Shown here in pieces: positions 1 through 8,225 of a stretch of DNA of 25,723 bases; position 1 is the stretch's first letter, and the number at the start of each line of letters is the position of its first letter. Position numbers and translations under genes: made by a program. Source of the DNA: Burkholderiaceae bacterium (GTDB taxonomy: Bacteria > Pseudomonadota > Gammaproteobacteria > Burkholderiales > Burkholderiaceae); assembly GCA_017998575.1 (NCBI GenBank), contig JAGOCV010000007.1, positions 1-25,723 on the forward strand. Reading direction: 5' to 3'. A model generated the notes under the pieces. That model searched no databases. It worked only from the letters and a program-made list of their open reading frames with translations, and was not told the origin of the DNA.

Positions 1-448
1 AGTCCACACCATTCGTCGGCGTGTTCTCGTAGAGCGTCCTGGCTGCGCGGGCGCGGGATTCTTCCGGCGGCAGGTAAAGCAGCGTTAGGTGATAGCCGCT
101 CTCGAAGTGATGGCCCGATTCCTCGAAGGCGGCCCGGCGTTCTTCCTCCACCAGCCACGAAAGCGGTTCGGGAAACTCCGAGCGCGGATAGTCGGCAGCG
201 GCCCGGCGGTCGGCTTCGATGAACAGCGCCCAGCCCGATCCCATGCGGCGCAGGGCGTTGTTCAAGCGCGCCGACGTGGCGATCAGTTCGCCTTGCGTCG
301 CACTGTCGAGGTCGGGCCCACGAAACCGGGCTGTGCGCTGGAAACTGCCGTCCTTGTTCAAGACGACGCCCGGTGCGACCAGTCCGGCCCAGGGCAGCCA
401 GTCAGCAAGCAAGGCCGGGCGCTGGCGGTATTCGGCGAGGTTCAGCAT
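1..448 (-). CDS. trbE: TrbE, conjugative transfer ATPase (N-terminal part, cut by window edge)
   Basis: TrbE is the VirB4-type ATPase that powers assembly of the mating-pair type IV secretion channel at the inner membrane. Only the first 149 codons are present; the frame is open to base 2, so the gene continues beyond the left edge and the Walker motifs are not visible. The protein begins MLNLAEYRQRPALL and contains FRGPDLDSATQGEL, as expected for the N-terminal domain of the TrbE/VirB4 family. The start is supported by a strong ribosome binding site (GGGGAGGA) 7 nt upstream of ATG at 448. It follows trbD by 15 bp and is the last visible gene of the trb operon. The identification rests on recalled family resemblance and on its position after trbB-trbC-trbD. 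Confidence 0.9.
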   Translation of the reverse strand, partial: MLNLAEYRQRPALLADWLPWAGLVAPGVVLNKDGSFQRTARFRGPDLDSATQGELIATSARLNNALRRMGSGWALFIEADRRAAADYPRSEFPEPLSWLVEEERRAAFEESGHHFESGYHLTLLYLPPEESRARAARTLYENTPTNGVD

Positions 449-463
449 CGCGGCGTCCTCCCC

Positions 464-736
464 TCACACGTCCAGCAGCGGGCGGTGCTTGATGTGCCGC
501 GCAAAGACCTGCATGAACTGCGGATCGACGCGCGCACCCCACACCGCCAGCGAATGGCCGACGATCCAGAGCACCACGCCGGGAATCCACAGTTGCAGGC
601 CCAGGCCGACCGCGGCAGCCAGCGTGCCGTTGGCGATCGCCACGGTGCGCGGCGCACCGCCCAGCAGAATCGGCTCGGTCAGCGAGCGATGCAGCGGCAC
701 CTCGAAGCCTTCCGTGAAGGCGTCCGGGGCGCTCAT
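464..736 (-). CDS. trbD: TrbD, conjugal transfer inner-membrane protein
   Basis: TrbD is the VirB3-like small membrane protein of P-type conjugation systems; it works next to the TrbE ATPase in the mating channel. The 90-residue product starts MSAPDAFTEGFEVPLHRSL, followed by the typical VirB3/TrbD stretch EPILLGGAPR and two closely spaced hydrophobic segments at about residues 29-65. Its ATG overlaps the trbC stop codon by 4 nt (ATGA at 733-736), which indicates translational coupling and fixes the start. A longer in-frame reading to 955 exists but lies on top of trbC and is not needed. Confidence 0.92.
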   Translation of the reverse strand: MSAPDAFTEGFEVPLHRSLTEPILLGGAPRTVAIANGTLAAAVGLGLQLWIPGVVLWIVGHSLAVWGARVDPQFMQVFARHIKHRPLLDV

Positions 737-1125
737 ACGACGGCCCCGCCGGAGAAGCTGAAGAACGACAGGAAGAAGCTGGAAGCCGCGAAAGCGATGG
801 ACAGGCCGAAGACGATCTGGATCAGCTTGCGGAATCCGCCAGACGTGTCGCCGAACGCGAGCGCGAGGCCCGTGGCGATGATGATGATGACGGCGACGAT
901 GCGAGCTACCGGCCCCTGGATGGATTCGAGGATGGATTGCAGCGGGCCTTCCCACGGCATCGAGGAGCCGGCGGCCTGTGCTGTTCCAGCCAGGAACAGC
1001 AGCAGCGCGGCCAGCAGCAGTCCTTGCCCCGCAGGGCGGCCCAGGCAGCGCAGCCGTGCAGAGTTAGACAAGTGAGAAGGCGGATTTACGGAAACACGGA
1101 AAGCAGGAATGGTCATCTGCGTCAT
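733..1125 (-). CDS. trbC: TrbC, VirB2-like pilin precursor
   Basis: TrbC is the major subunit of the conjugative pilus, made as a membrane-inserted precursor and then processed. The 130-residue product has a polar N-terminus, a signal-like segment at about residues 30-52 ending in GTAQAAG (a plausible cleavage site after AQA), and then two transmembrane segments (VARIVAVIIIIATGLALAF, and a second one around LIQIVFGLSIAFAASS). This is the VirB2/TrbC plan. ATG at 1125 overlaps the trbB stop (ATGA at 1122-1125). A second ATG three codons downstream is also possible. The reading frame extends upstream into trbB without a stop, but that part is a shadow of trbB. Confidence 0.92.
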   Translation of the reverse strand: MTQMTIPAFRVSVNPPSHLSNSARLRCLGRPAGQGLLLAALLLFLAGTAQAAGSSMPWEGPLQSILESIQGPVARIVAVIIIIATGLALAFGDTSGGFRKLIQIVFGLSIAFAASSFFLSFFSFSGGAVV

Positions 1126-2174
1126 GGCAGTTCTCCAAGTGAGTGAGGGGATCGGGAAGTCGCCGCAGCGGGTGCGGCATCGGGACGTGGCGGCAGCTCG
1201 GGAAACGGCGTTTCCAGCGCGTCCGCCAGTTGGTAGCCCACGCCGTCGAAGCCGACGACGCGGGCGATGCTCTCGATGCGGCGCTTGCGCCCGCGTCCGG
1301 CTATGTGGATCACCACGTTGACCGCCTCGGCAATCAGCGCACGGGGCGGATTCACCGCCACTTCGAGAATCAGTTGCTCCAGGCGCAGCAGCGCGCCGAG
1401 CGCGGAGCCGGCATGGATCGTGGCGATGCCGCCCGGATGGCCTGTGCCCCACACCTTGATGAGATCCAGTGCCTCGGCGCCGCGCACTTCGCCAACGACG
1501 ACGCGATCAGGCCGCAGGCGCATGGACGAGCGAACCAGCTCGGTCATCGATACCACGCCTGCGCGGGTGCGCAGCGGAACGTGGTCACGGGCCGCGCATT
1601 GCAGCTCCACCGTGTCTTCAAGCACCAGCACGCGGTCGCCCGTGGCGGCGATCTCGGCCAGCAGCGCATTGGCGAGCGTGGTCTTGCCGCTGCTGGTGGC
1701 GCCGGCGATCAGGACGTTCTGCCGCTCGCGCACGGCGCGAACGAGAAAGCCCGCCTGGGCGGCGGTCATCATCTGGTCGATGACGTACCGCTCCAGCGGG
1801 ATCACGCCGATGGCGCGCTTCCGCAGCGCGAAGGCCGGCCCTGGCGCGGCGGGCGGCAAGATGCCCTCGAAGCGTTCGCCGGTTTCGGGCAGTTCGGCGG
1901 ATAGCAGCGGCTGGCCGCGATGGACTTCCGCGCCCACATGGGCCGCGACGAGGCGGATGATCCGCTCGCCATCGGCCTCGGGCATCTCCACACCGATCGG
2001 CGCACGACCCGACGACAGGCGATCCACCCAAAGGGTGCGATCGGGGTTGAGCATGATTTCCACCACGTCCGGGTCTTCCAGCGCGGCGGCGATCAGCGGC
2101 CCCATCGCCGTGCGCAGCATCTGGATGCGCCGGTCGAGCGACGTGGCGCTCATGGACTGCGGAGCGGCGCTCAT
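1122..2174 (-). CDS. trbB: TrbB, VirB11-type secretion ATPase
   Basis: TrbB is the hexameric cytoplasmic ATPase of the conjugation channel (VirB11 family), needed for pilus biogenesis and DNA transfer. The 350-residue protein shows the family motifs in order: Walker A GATSSGKTTL at about 158-167, the Asp box VLVLEDTVEL just after, Walker B region RPDRVVVGEVRG, and the His box GHPGGIATIHAG. Its length is normal. The start at 2174 overlaps the stop of the upstream copG-like gene (ATGA at 2171-2174); an internal ATG at codon 8 (MSATSLDRR) is an alternative. It is the third gene of the traG-led operon. Confidence 0.96.
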   Translation of the reverse strand: MSAAPQSMSATSLDRRIQMLRTAMGPLIAAALEDPDVVEIMLNPDRTLWVDRLSSGRAPIGVEMPEADGERIIRLVAAHVGAEVHRGQPLLSAELPETGERFEGILPPAAPGPAFALRKRAIGVIPLERYVIDQMMTAAQAGFLVRAVRERQNVLIAGATSSGKTTLANALLAEIAATGDRVLVLEDTVELQCAARDHVPLRTRAGVVSMTELVRSSMRLRPDRVVVGEVRGAEALDLIKVWGTGHPGGIATIHAGSALGALLRLEQLILEVAVNPPRALIAEAVNVVIHIAGRGRKRRIESIARVVGFDGVGYQLADALETPFPELPPRPDAAPAAATSRSPHSLGELP

Positions 2175-2635
2175 GAAGCACGCTCCTGCGCTTGCGCGGC
2201 TGCCGCCGCGTCCTCCATCCGCATCGGATCGGGATGCAGTTCCTCCACCACGTCACGAACCAGGCTGCGGCCCCGCAGCAGGTGGCGGCCAAGCTGCTCG
2301 GTGAACTGCTCGAAGCGCACTTTGCCCTGCGCGCGTGCCGCGTCTTGATGCGCCTCGGGAACCGGCGTGCTCACGGTCAGGTAGTAGCGAATGAACAGCG
2401 CCAGCGTTTCGATGGCGATGTTCTGGTCGCGCTCCATGCGCTCGGCCTGGCGCGAGAGGCGATCAAGCCGTTTGGAAATGGCCGCTTCGCGCTGGTCGCC
2501 GGCATCGGGCGACAGCCACGATGCGAGCGCCGCCGCGACGATGGACGACTTGGACACGCCCTTCTTGGCAGCCAGTTCATCGAGCCGCTTGGCGTGCTCA
2601 GGCTGGATGAACAGATTGAGGCGGTAGTGGCTCAT
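2171..2635 (-). CDS. CopG/RHH-type small protein between traG and trbB
   Basis: The 154-residue protein begins MSHYRLNLFIQPEHAKRLDELAAKKGVSKS, which fits a ribbon-helix-helix (CopG/Arc) DNA-binding fold: a short beta strand followed by two helices. The rest (about 60-154) is polar and helical with no domain I recognise. Tn4371-family ICEs normally carry a CopG-family gene at exactly this place. Role inferred: transcriptional control or accessory DNA binding for the transfer operon. Its ATG overlaps the traG stop (2632-2635) and its stop overlaps the trbB start, so it is translated as part of the operon. Confidence 0.85.
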   Translation of the reverse strand: MSHYRLNLFIQPEHAKRLDELAAKKGVSKSSIVAAALASWLSPDAGDQREAAISKRLDRLSRQAERMERDQNIAIETLALFIRYYLTVSTPVPEAHQDAARAQGKVRFEQFTEQLGRHLLRGRSLVRDVVEELHPDPMRMEDAAAAAQAQERAS

Positions 2636-4635
2636 AGCTCGATTCCGTCGTTGGGGTCGAGGGAAGCCAGCCGCGCCGTGCGCTGCATGGATGGGTCAAG
2701 CTGGCGAGGAAGGGGAAGCGGCAGGTCGTCGTCGTCATCGAGCAGCGCGAGGTCGGCCGCAGGCGCGGCCAGCTCAGGGGCGTAGGCGACGGTTTCGGAG
2801 AGTTCGGGCTGACGGCGCGGGCCGCCGTCGTCGGCAGAGGCAGCGAAGCCCTCGGCGGTATCGGACGCCGGCGCAACGGGCACGGCGGGAATCGCCAGGC
2901 CGCTCCAGTCGTCCAGACGCAACGGCGGCACGTCCGCGTACTGCCCGTCCGCGAGCGCGGGAGGCAGCAGCACACGGCGCTTGAAATTGCTGTCCGCGTA
3001 GTAGCGCAGCTTCTTGGCCTTGATCGGCGCGACGCTGGACACCATCACCACCGCCTCGTCAGGCGGAAGCTGCATCACCTCGCCCGGCGTCAGCAGCGGG
3101 CGCGCTGTTTCTTGGCGCGACACCATCAGATGCCCGAGCCACGGCGCGAGTCGGTGGCCCGCGTAGTTGCGCTGGGCGCGCAGCTCGGTGGCCGTGCCCA
3201 GCGTCTCGGAGATCCGTTTGGCGGTGCGCTCGTCGTTCGTGGCGAACGTCACGCGCACATGGCAGTTGTCGAGGATGGAGTGGTTTTGCCCATACGCCTT
3301 GTCAATCTGGTTGAGCGACTGCGCGATGAGGAAGCTGCGGATGCCGTAGCCGGCCATGAAGGCCAGCGCCGTCTCAAAGAAGTCCAGGCGTCCCAGCGCC
3401 GGGAACTCATCAAGCATCAGCAGCAGCTTGTGGCGACGCTCGATGCCGTCGGAGCCATCGAGCGATTCGGTGAGGCGCCGACCGATCTGGTTGAGGATCA
3501 GGCGAATGAGCGGCTTCGTCCGAGAAATGTCCGAAGGCGGCACCACCAGATACAGCGACACCGGATGCTCGGCAGCGATCAGGTCAGCGATGCGCCAGTC
3601 GCAGCGCGACGTGACTGCGGCCACGGTCGGATCACGGTACAGGCCGAGAAACGACATGGCGGTGCTCAACACGCCGGAACGCTCGTTGTCCGACTTGTTG
3701 AGTACTTCGCGCGCCGCCGAAGCGACGACAGGATGCGGCCCATTGCCCAGATGGGGCGTGGTCATCATCCGATGCAAAGTCAGCTCGAACGGGCTGGCCG
3801 GGTCGGACAGGAAGTTGGCGACGCCGCGCAGCGTCTTGTCTTCGCCCGCATAGAGCACATGCAGGATGGCCCCGACCAGCAGCGCGTGACTGGTTTTCTC
3901 CCAATGGTTGCGCTTCTCCAGCGCGCCTTCGGGGTCAACGAGAATGTCCGCGATGTTCTGCACGTCGCGAACTTCATGCGCGCCGCGTCGAACCTCCAGC
4001 AGCGGGTTGTAGGCCGCCGACTGCACATCGGTCGGGTTGAACAGCAGGCAGTGCGAGAAGCGCGAGCGCCAGCCGGCGGTGATCTGCCAGTTCTCGCCCT
4101 TGATGTCGTGGATGACGGCGGAGGCCGGCCATGACAGCAGCGTCGGCACCACGAGGCCAACGCCCTTGCCCGAGCGCGTGGGTGCGAAGGTCAGGACGTG
4201 TTCCGGGCCTTCATGACGCAGGTATTGGCGATCATGCTGGCCCAGGAACACGCCGGCAGGCTGTGTGAGGCCAGCCTTGCGAATGTCCTGTGCGTTCGCC
4301 CAGCGCGCAGAGCCGTAGGTTGTGACCATGCGTGCTTGACGCGAGCGCCAGACCGACATGGCGATGGCGACGCCCACGGCGGCCATGCCGCTGGCGCCGG
4401 CAATCGCGCCGCCGGTGTCGAAGACCTCCGGTGCATAGGCGCCGAAGAAGAACCACCACTCAAACAGTTTCCACGGGTGGTAGATCGACGTGCCAAGAAA
4501 GTCGAACCAGGGCGAGCCAAGGCGTACTTGATAGCCAAGGGCCGCTGCCGTCCATTGTGTGGCGGCCCACACTCCGGCGATCACGATGCCGAGCACCACG
4601 GCGATCTGACCAAACAGCACGTTCGTCCCTTGCAT
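2632..4635 (-). CDS. traG: TraG, VirD4-type coupling protein
   Basis: TraG is the type IV coupling protein: an inner-membrane ATPase that links the relaxase-DNA complex to the mating channel. The 667-residue product has two N-terminal membrane segments (about 9-33 and 78-96), Walker A in APTRSGKGVG (K157), and Walker B in LLMLDEFPALG (D409, E410), the classic TraG/VirD4 signature. The C-terminal ~80 residues are acidic and low in complexity (a DDDDD run). The start ATG at 4635 has GGAGG 7 nt upstream. It leads the operon running to trbE, and an intrinsic terminator lies 158 nt upstream of it, so it probably has its own promoter between 4640 and 4790. Confidence 0.96.
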   Translation of the reverse strand: MQGTNVLFGQIAVVLGIVIAGVWAATQWTAAALGYQVRLGSPWFDFLGTSIYHPWKLFEWWFFFGAYAPEVFDTGGAIAGASGMAAVGVAIAMSVWRSRQARMVTTYGSARWANAQDIRKAGLTQPAGVFLGQHDRQYLRHEGPEHVLTFAPTRSGKGVGLVVPTLLSWPASAVIHDIKGENWQITAGWRSRFSHCLLFNPTDVQSAAYNPLLEVRRGAHEVRDVQNIADILVDPEGALEKRNHWEKTSHALLVGAILHVLYAGEDKTLRGVANFLSDPASPFELTLHRMMTTPHLGNGPHPVVASAAREVLNKSDNERSGVLSTAMSFLGLYRDPTVAAVTSRCDWRIADLIAAEHPVSLYLVVPPSDISRTKPLIRLILNQIGRRLTESLDGSDGIERRHKLLLMLDEFPALGRLDFFETALAFMAGYGIRSFLIAQSLNQIDKAYGQNHSILDNCHVRVTFATNDERTAKRISETLGTATELRAQRNYAGHRLAPWLGHLMVSRQETARPLLTPGEVMQLPPDEAVVMVSSVAPIKAKKLRYYADSNFKRRVLLPPALADGQYADVPPLRLDDWSGLAIPAVPVAPASDTAEGFAASADDGGPRRQPELSETVAYAPELAAPAADLALLDDDDDLPLPLPRQLDPSMQRTARLASLDPNDGIEL

Positions 4636-4792
4636 GACCTGGCCTCCGATTTCTCCTGCGCTGATTCCTCATGGAGATCGCGGCACAGGGGCGTGCCGCA
4701 GGCGTCAGGTTCGGTGTCAAGTCAGTGCTGGTCAAAGACCGTGTTGAGCAGAAAAGTCAAGAAAAAAGAAAGAATGAGTGCAGTGGCGAGTC
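4636..4792 (-). promoter_or_regulatory. Probable traG operon promoter region with repeated GTCAA boxes
   Basis: This gap lies between the terminator at 4793-4828 and the traG start, so the traG-trb operon needs a promoter here. On the plus strand GTCAA(A/G) occurs at 4716-4721, 4731-4736, 4756-4761 and 4790-4795; read toward traG these are TTGAC-type hexamers that could serve as -35 elements or as regulator half-sites. No convincing -10 partner was found. The neighbouring LysR gene is a candidate regulator. Promoter function is inferred from position. Confidence 0.35.
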
Positions 4793-4828
4793 AAAGAAAA
4801 GCGCCGCAAGCGAAGACGCATTGCGGCG
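4793..4828 (-). terminator. Rho-independent terminator after the LysR/EexN-like gene pair
   Basis: Read on the minus strand, CGCCGCAA and TTGCGGCG (4821-4828 and 4802-4809) form an 8-bp perfect stem. It is extended inside by GCG/CGC around a TCTT loop, with one unpaired T, and is followed by CTTTTCTTT. This is a textbook intrinsic terminator. It sits 43 bp downstream of the EexN-like stop codon and isolates that short transcript from the traG operon. Confidence 0.85.
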
Positions 4829-4871
4829 TGTCGAACAGGAGAATGAAGATGATGCGTCGAACCGACAACGA

Positions 4872-5150
4872 TCAGAACTTGGGCGGTTCCTTCGGAGGCG
4901 TGTATGGCGTTTCGCCGTCGCCATAGAACCGCTTGCGCGTAGCTTCGGCCACCCGGTTGCACAGCACGCCACCCAACTTTGGGCGGTCAGTCTTGCAGTG
5001 CTGGCGCAGTTCCTTGAGCCGTTCAGGATTGGCCGCAAGCTCTTCCACTGTTGGAATATTCGCTTCGGAAGCGTTGATCTTCTGAGGCGCTTCGGACTGG
5101 CCGCAGGCAGTCATCGCGGTCACCAGCAAAAGCGGGATGATCCTTTTCAT
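4872..5150 (-). CDS. EexN-like entry-exclusion lipoprotein
   Basis: The 92-residue product has a lipoprotein signal peptide: MKRII, a hydrophobic core LLLVTAM, then the lipobox-like TAC with cysteine at residue 16. The mature part is short and polar, with a two-cysteine segment (RQHCK and GVLCNRVAEATRKRF) and a proline-rich end (YTPPKEPPKF). Small lipoproteins of this kind beside transfer genes are usually EexN/TrbK-type entry-exclusion proteins, which stop a cell that already carries the element from receiving another copy. The gene overlaps the upstream LysR stop by 4 nt (ATGA, 5147-5150) and is followed by a strong terminator. The family call is from resemblance and context. Confidence 0.75.
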   Translation of the reverse strand: MKRIIPLLLVTAMTACGQSEAPQKINASEANIPTVEELAANPERLKELRQHCKTDRPKLGGVLCNRVAEATRKRFYGDGETPYTPPKEPPKF

Positions 5151-6085
5151 GGCGCAAGCGCTCCCGGGGAATCAGGTCGATGCTTGGGAGACTCTGGCGA
5201 CTGGATGGCCTTCACTCGCTCGATGAAGCGCGAGATCTCATCGGATGGATCGCCCTCAAGGCGCAGCAAGTAGGTCGTCAGCGGCGGCACACGCGATGCA
5301 AGCGGCCGTGCCACAACGCCCGCTTCGCGACTGGTGGAAATGTGCGCCTCGCCCGTCAGACCCAACGCGAAGCCTGCGGATACCAGCGCCATCATCAGAT
5401 CGCAGGAGGCCACACGCTCGGCTATCAACGGCTCCATGCCTGTCCGACGCAGCACACGTTCGACGTGCTTGGCATGACCCTCGCACACCTGTGGATCGCA
5501 TAGCACTAGCGGGTAACGCAACAGCGCATCCAAAGGGATGCGCTTGTGGACCAACAGAGGGTGCCGCGCAGGCACCGCCACCATAAGCGTATCGCTCCAG
5601 GCCGGCATGGCGACAACTCTGTCGCCCACTTCGTCGGACTGCGCGAAACCCACGTCATAGAGGTCATCATGCAGTCCCTTGATCTGCTGCGATAGAGGCA
5701 CCTCGAAGAACCGAAGCTCAACCTCTGGCTCTTCTTGGCGGCACAGCGCCAAGAGCCCCGGCAAACGCGACGGGGTGATGCCATCGGAAAGAGCCACGCG
5801 CAACTGCCCGTGGAAGCCGTTCGCAGCTGCTTGCACGCTATCGCGAGCCTGCTGCAATGCTGCGAAGACGCGCGGCACATGATCCATAAATAACTTTCCG
5901 GCACGAGTAAGTCGTGTGCTGCGAGTGGTGCGGGCAAGCAGAATCACGCCCAGTTCTTCTTCAAGCTCCTTGATGGCGCGCGACAGCGGCGATTGCTCAA
6001 TATGCAGCCGCTCAGCCGCACGGGCGAAGTGCAATTCTTCGGCTACGGCAAGGAAATAGCGAAGGTGTCGTAGTTCCATTGTCAT
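5147..6085 (-). CDS. LysR-family transcriptional regulator (probably TraR of the ICE)
   Basis: The 312-residue protein has the LysR N-terminal winged helix-turn-helix (MELRHLRYFLAVAEELHFAR, then AERLHIEQSPLSRAIKELEEELG) and a C-terminal substrate-binding domain from about residue 92. This is the normal LTTR length. Two starts are possible (MTMEL at 6085, or MEL two codons later). It lies directly upstream of the EexN-like gene with a 4-nt overlap, next to traG. Tn4371-type elements carry a regulator called traR in this position, so control of the transfer genes is the likely role; the effector ligand is unknown. It is 27 bp downstream of the AI-2E-family gene on the same strand, so read-through from the cargo is possible. 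Confidence 0.9.
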   Translation of the reverse strand: MTMELRHLRYFLAVAEELHFARAAERLHIEQSPLSRAIKELEEELGVILLARTTRSTRLTRAGKLFMDHVPRVFAALQQARDSVQAAANGFHGQLRVALSDGITPSRLPGLLALCRQEEPEVELRFFEVPLSQQIKGLHDDLYDVGFAQSDEVGDRVVAMPAWSDTLMVAVPARHPLLVHKRIPLDALLRYPLVLCDPQVCEGHAKHVERVLRRTGMEPLIAERVASCDLMMALVSAGFALGLTGEAHISTSREAGVVARPLASRVPPLTTYLLRLEGDPSDEISRFIERVKAIQSPESPKHRPDSPGALAP

Positions 6086-6112
6086 GGTCTCGCCATACCC
6101 GGGAGTTAATCT

Positions 6113-7258
6113 CTACCCCGAATTCTCGGGCTCGGCTGAAGCATGCGGAGTGCTGGATTCGCCACTTGTGTTTCCTGCGACAAACAATGACCAGGCCGCC
6201 ATAAAAAAGGCCGCGATAACCGGTCCAGCGACGAGACCGGTCAATCCAAAAAGCGAGATTCCACCGAGAGTGGATAGCAGGACGATATAATCCGGCATGC
6301 GAGCTTCCTTACCAACGAGGATCGGTCGCAGGATGTTGTCGATTAATCCGATTACACCGGCGCCGAACGCGGCCATAAGAGCCGCTTTTGCCACTTCACC
6401 CGTTGCTAGAAGATAAAGTGCCACCGGCCCCCAGACCAACCACGCCCCCAGCACGGGGATTAGTGACAGCACTGCCATTACGACACCCCACAAAACTGCT
6501 CCTTGGATTCCGAGCAACCAGAACAGCACGCCTCCAAGCGCACCCTGGATGCCCGCGACCATCAGGCTTCCCTTAATCGTCGCTTTCACCATGTTCTCGA
6601 ACCGAAGCCCCAACTCACCCAAGTAGCTGCGCTCGATTGGTAATGCGTCACGTAAATTCTCGACCACCTTCGTTCCATCACGGAAAGCAAAGAAAAGAAG
6701 GTAGAGCATCAACGTGAAGCTCACTGCAAGCCGCAGCGTATCTTGACCAACTGCGACGGCGTGCGAGGCGATGAATTGCAGCGCTTGTTCGAGGATCTGT
6801 ACTGTGTTGCCGCGGATGCCATCCAACTGGTTGAGGCCCATCCGTTCCAGCCACGCCCGCAACCAAGGAGGAGCCGTCTTTACGGCCTGATGTATACGGG
6901 CTTCGATGCCGCTGCCGCCATCAGCCAGTAGGTGATCGTAGAGTTGCACTACTTCCTGCGCAGCAGATATAGCGACCAGTGCAAGCGGAACCACTACGAG
7001 CAGCACGCACGCTACTATGGTCAAAAGAGATGCCAGTGCCGGGGATCGAGGCATCGATGACAAGATGCGCTCGTAGAGCGGCCAGAACAGCACTGCTAGC
7101 GCCGTCGCCCAAAAGATTGCTGCGTAGAACGGCCATAGCAGTAGGCCGAAGAGCAGCGTAATTACGATCAGCGCGAGAATGAACGACCGATCCTTTAGGT
7201 TCACTAATTGCATATCGACCTGATGTCCATTGCGTATTTTTTCATTAACACATTTCAT
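6113..7258 (-). CDS. AI-2E/PerM-family membrane transporter
   Basis: The 381-residue product is a polytopic membrane protein of the AI-2E (PerM/YdiK, formerly UPF0118) family. It has paired N-terminal helices (about residues 27-65), a third around 75-100, a large loop with amphipathic helices, and a C-terminal group of helices containing the family-typical ALWGVVMAVLSLIPVLGAWLVW-like segment and a DNILRPILVGKEARMPD motif. Family members are linked to export of AI-2 or ions, but the substrate cannot be deduced here. ATG at 7258 is chosen because it overlaps a tiny leader frame; ATG at 7213 (MQLVNLKDRSF) is an alternative start. The gene lies downstream of the DUF1269 gene with a 169-bp gap and is less GC-rich than the transfer genes. 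Confidence 0.88.
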   Translation of the reverse strand: MKCVNEKIRNGHQVDMQLVNLKDRSFILALIVITLLFGLLLWPFYAAIFWATALAVLFWPLYERILSSMPRSPALASLLTIVACVLLVVVPLALVAISAAQEVVQLYDHLLADGGSGIEARIHQAVKTAPPWLRAWLERMGLNQLDGIRGNTVQILEQALQFIASHAVAVGQDTLRLAVSFTLMLYLLFFAFRDGTKVVENLRDALPIERSYLGELGLRFENMVKATIKGSLMVAGIQGALGGVLFWLLGIQGAVLWGVVMAVLSLIPVLGAWLVWGPVALYLLATGEVAKAALMAAFGAGVIGLIDNILRPILVGKEARMPDYIVLLSTLGGISLFGLTGLVAGPVIAAFFMAAWSLFVAGNTSGESSTPHASAEPENSG

Positions 7259-7283
7259 CCATACATCTGGCTCGACCTCCTTT
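7255..7283 (-). promoter_or_regulatory. Strong Shine-Dalgarno with three-codon leader frame before the AI-2E gene
   Basis: On the minus strand AAAGGAGGT (7275-7283) stands 8 nt before an ATG at 7266. That ATG reads only ATG TAT GGA TGA (Met-Tyr-Gly-stop). The stop overlaps the next ATG (7258, ATGA), which opens the AI-2E-family frame. The best ribosome site therefore points at a mini-frame, and the main gene could be reached by re-initiation. The arrangement is seen directly; its use is inference. Confidence 0.45.
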
Positions 7284-7366
7284 CCCTCGGATCGGGAGGG
7301 ATTGAAACCAGCTTGCCAGCGACCTCATCCAACTGGAGAAGGAGAATTGCGAGCACTTCCACCACG

Positions 7367-7383
7367 ACGACCGCGCGGGTCGT
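7367..7383. repeat. Small inverted repeat between DUF1269 and AI-2E genes
   Basis: ACGACC and GGTCGT form a 6-bp perfect stem around a 5-base CG-only loop. No T-run follows on either strand, so it is not a standard terminator. It could attenuate or stabilise the transcript joining the two genes. Confidence 0.35.
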
Positions 7384-7427
7384 TAGAGCGCAATGGGCAA
7401 CGATTTAGACGATCGCTTTCTTTGCCG

Positions 7428-8225
7428 CTATCTCAGCGCGGCCTTGGTTTGTTCCCAAGCCTGTTCGAGTTTGGCAGCGCGCTTATCGTAGTCTTCCTGG
7501 ATATCGGCAATGCGTTGTTCAATCCGCTTTCCAGCCGATTCGACAGCCCCCTCGGCCTGCGCTTGTAATGAGACGATTACAGCCTCCGTTTCTTCGCGAA
7601 GAGCTTTGGCCTTCCCTTGAATTCGCTTGCTGGCTTCGGCCAAGGATTTGTCCAACAGTTCGATGCGCACCTTTAGTTCTGTGCCAGCATGCTTACCCTC
7701 TTGGAGCAGTTGCTCGCGTAGGTACGTCAATTCGTTCGTGATGTCATTGATCTCGCGTCGGATCTGGGCTTCCTCGACTTCGTGACGGAACGTACGCACC
7801 ACCACGCCGCCTAGAGGGGCGATGCGAATATCAAGGGGCGAAGTCCAGCCCTCATCGATTTCGGCAATGACCACGCTCCTGCCAGGCGTAAGTTCTTCGG
7901 AGATGACCTTGATAAAATCCCCAGAAATTCCAGCATCGAATATATCTTTAAGCCCGCCGAGAAGCGCGCCGCCGGTCAGTCCTGCGATTGTGCCGAACGG
8001 ACCTGCCAGCAAGCCGAGAAGACCACCAGTAACTGCGCCAATCGTGGTTGCAAGCCCGCCCGCCGACTTGGCTTCCCTGATCGAGAGCTTGCCGGCTTCG
8101 TCCTTGACGACTACCGTTTCGCCGTAAAGGAGGATACTGCCCTCTCGATGCAGCTCGCGAAGCGCCAGGACCCCTTCGTAGGCCCGCGCTTCATCTGGAA
8201 AAATGATGGCTACAAATTTGTTCAT
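7428..8225 (-). CDS. DUF1269-type protein with glycine zipper and C-terminal coiled coil
   Basis: The 265-residue product starts MNKFVAIIFPDEARAYEGV, the opening of DUF1269 proteins. A glycine-rich hydrophobic stretch at about 57-95 (repeated GGLLG / GGALLGG) looks like a membrane-inserting glycine zipper. A second small globular part runs to about 155, and from there to the end there is a long charged, Ala/Glu/Lys-rich region that should form a coiled coil. The frame is open upstream to 8453, but that extension has no domain character, runs through the conserved upstream element, and the internal start has AAGGCGG before it. The biochemical role is unknown; DUF1269 proteins often sit near stress and envelope genes. 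Same strand as, and upstream of, the AI-2E gene. Confidence 0.8.
   Translation of the reverse strand: MNKFVAIIFPDEARAYEGVLALRELHREGSILLYGETVVVKDEAGKLSIREAKSAGGLATTIGAVTGGLLGLLAGPFGTIAGLTGGALLGGLKDIFDAGISGDFIKVISEELTPGRSVVIAEIDEGWTSPLDIRIAPLGGVVVRTFRHEVEEAQIRREINDITNELTYLREQLLQEGKHAGTELKVRIELLDKSLAEASKRIQGKAKALREETEAVIVSLQAQAEGAVESAGKRIEQRIADIQEDYDKRAAKLEQAWEQTKAALR

Noticed and set aside
3112..4134. Long plus-strand frame (340 codons) opposite traG
   Set aside because: It is fully antisense to traG, whose motifs are clear; composition is that of a GC-rich shadow frame.
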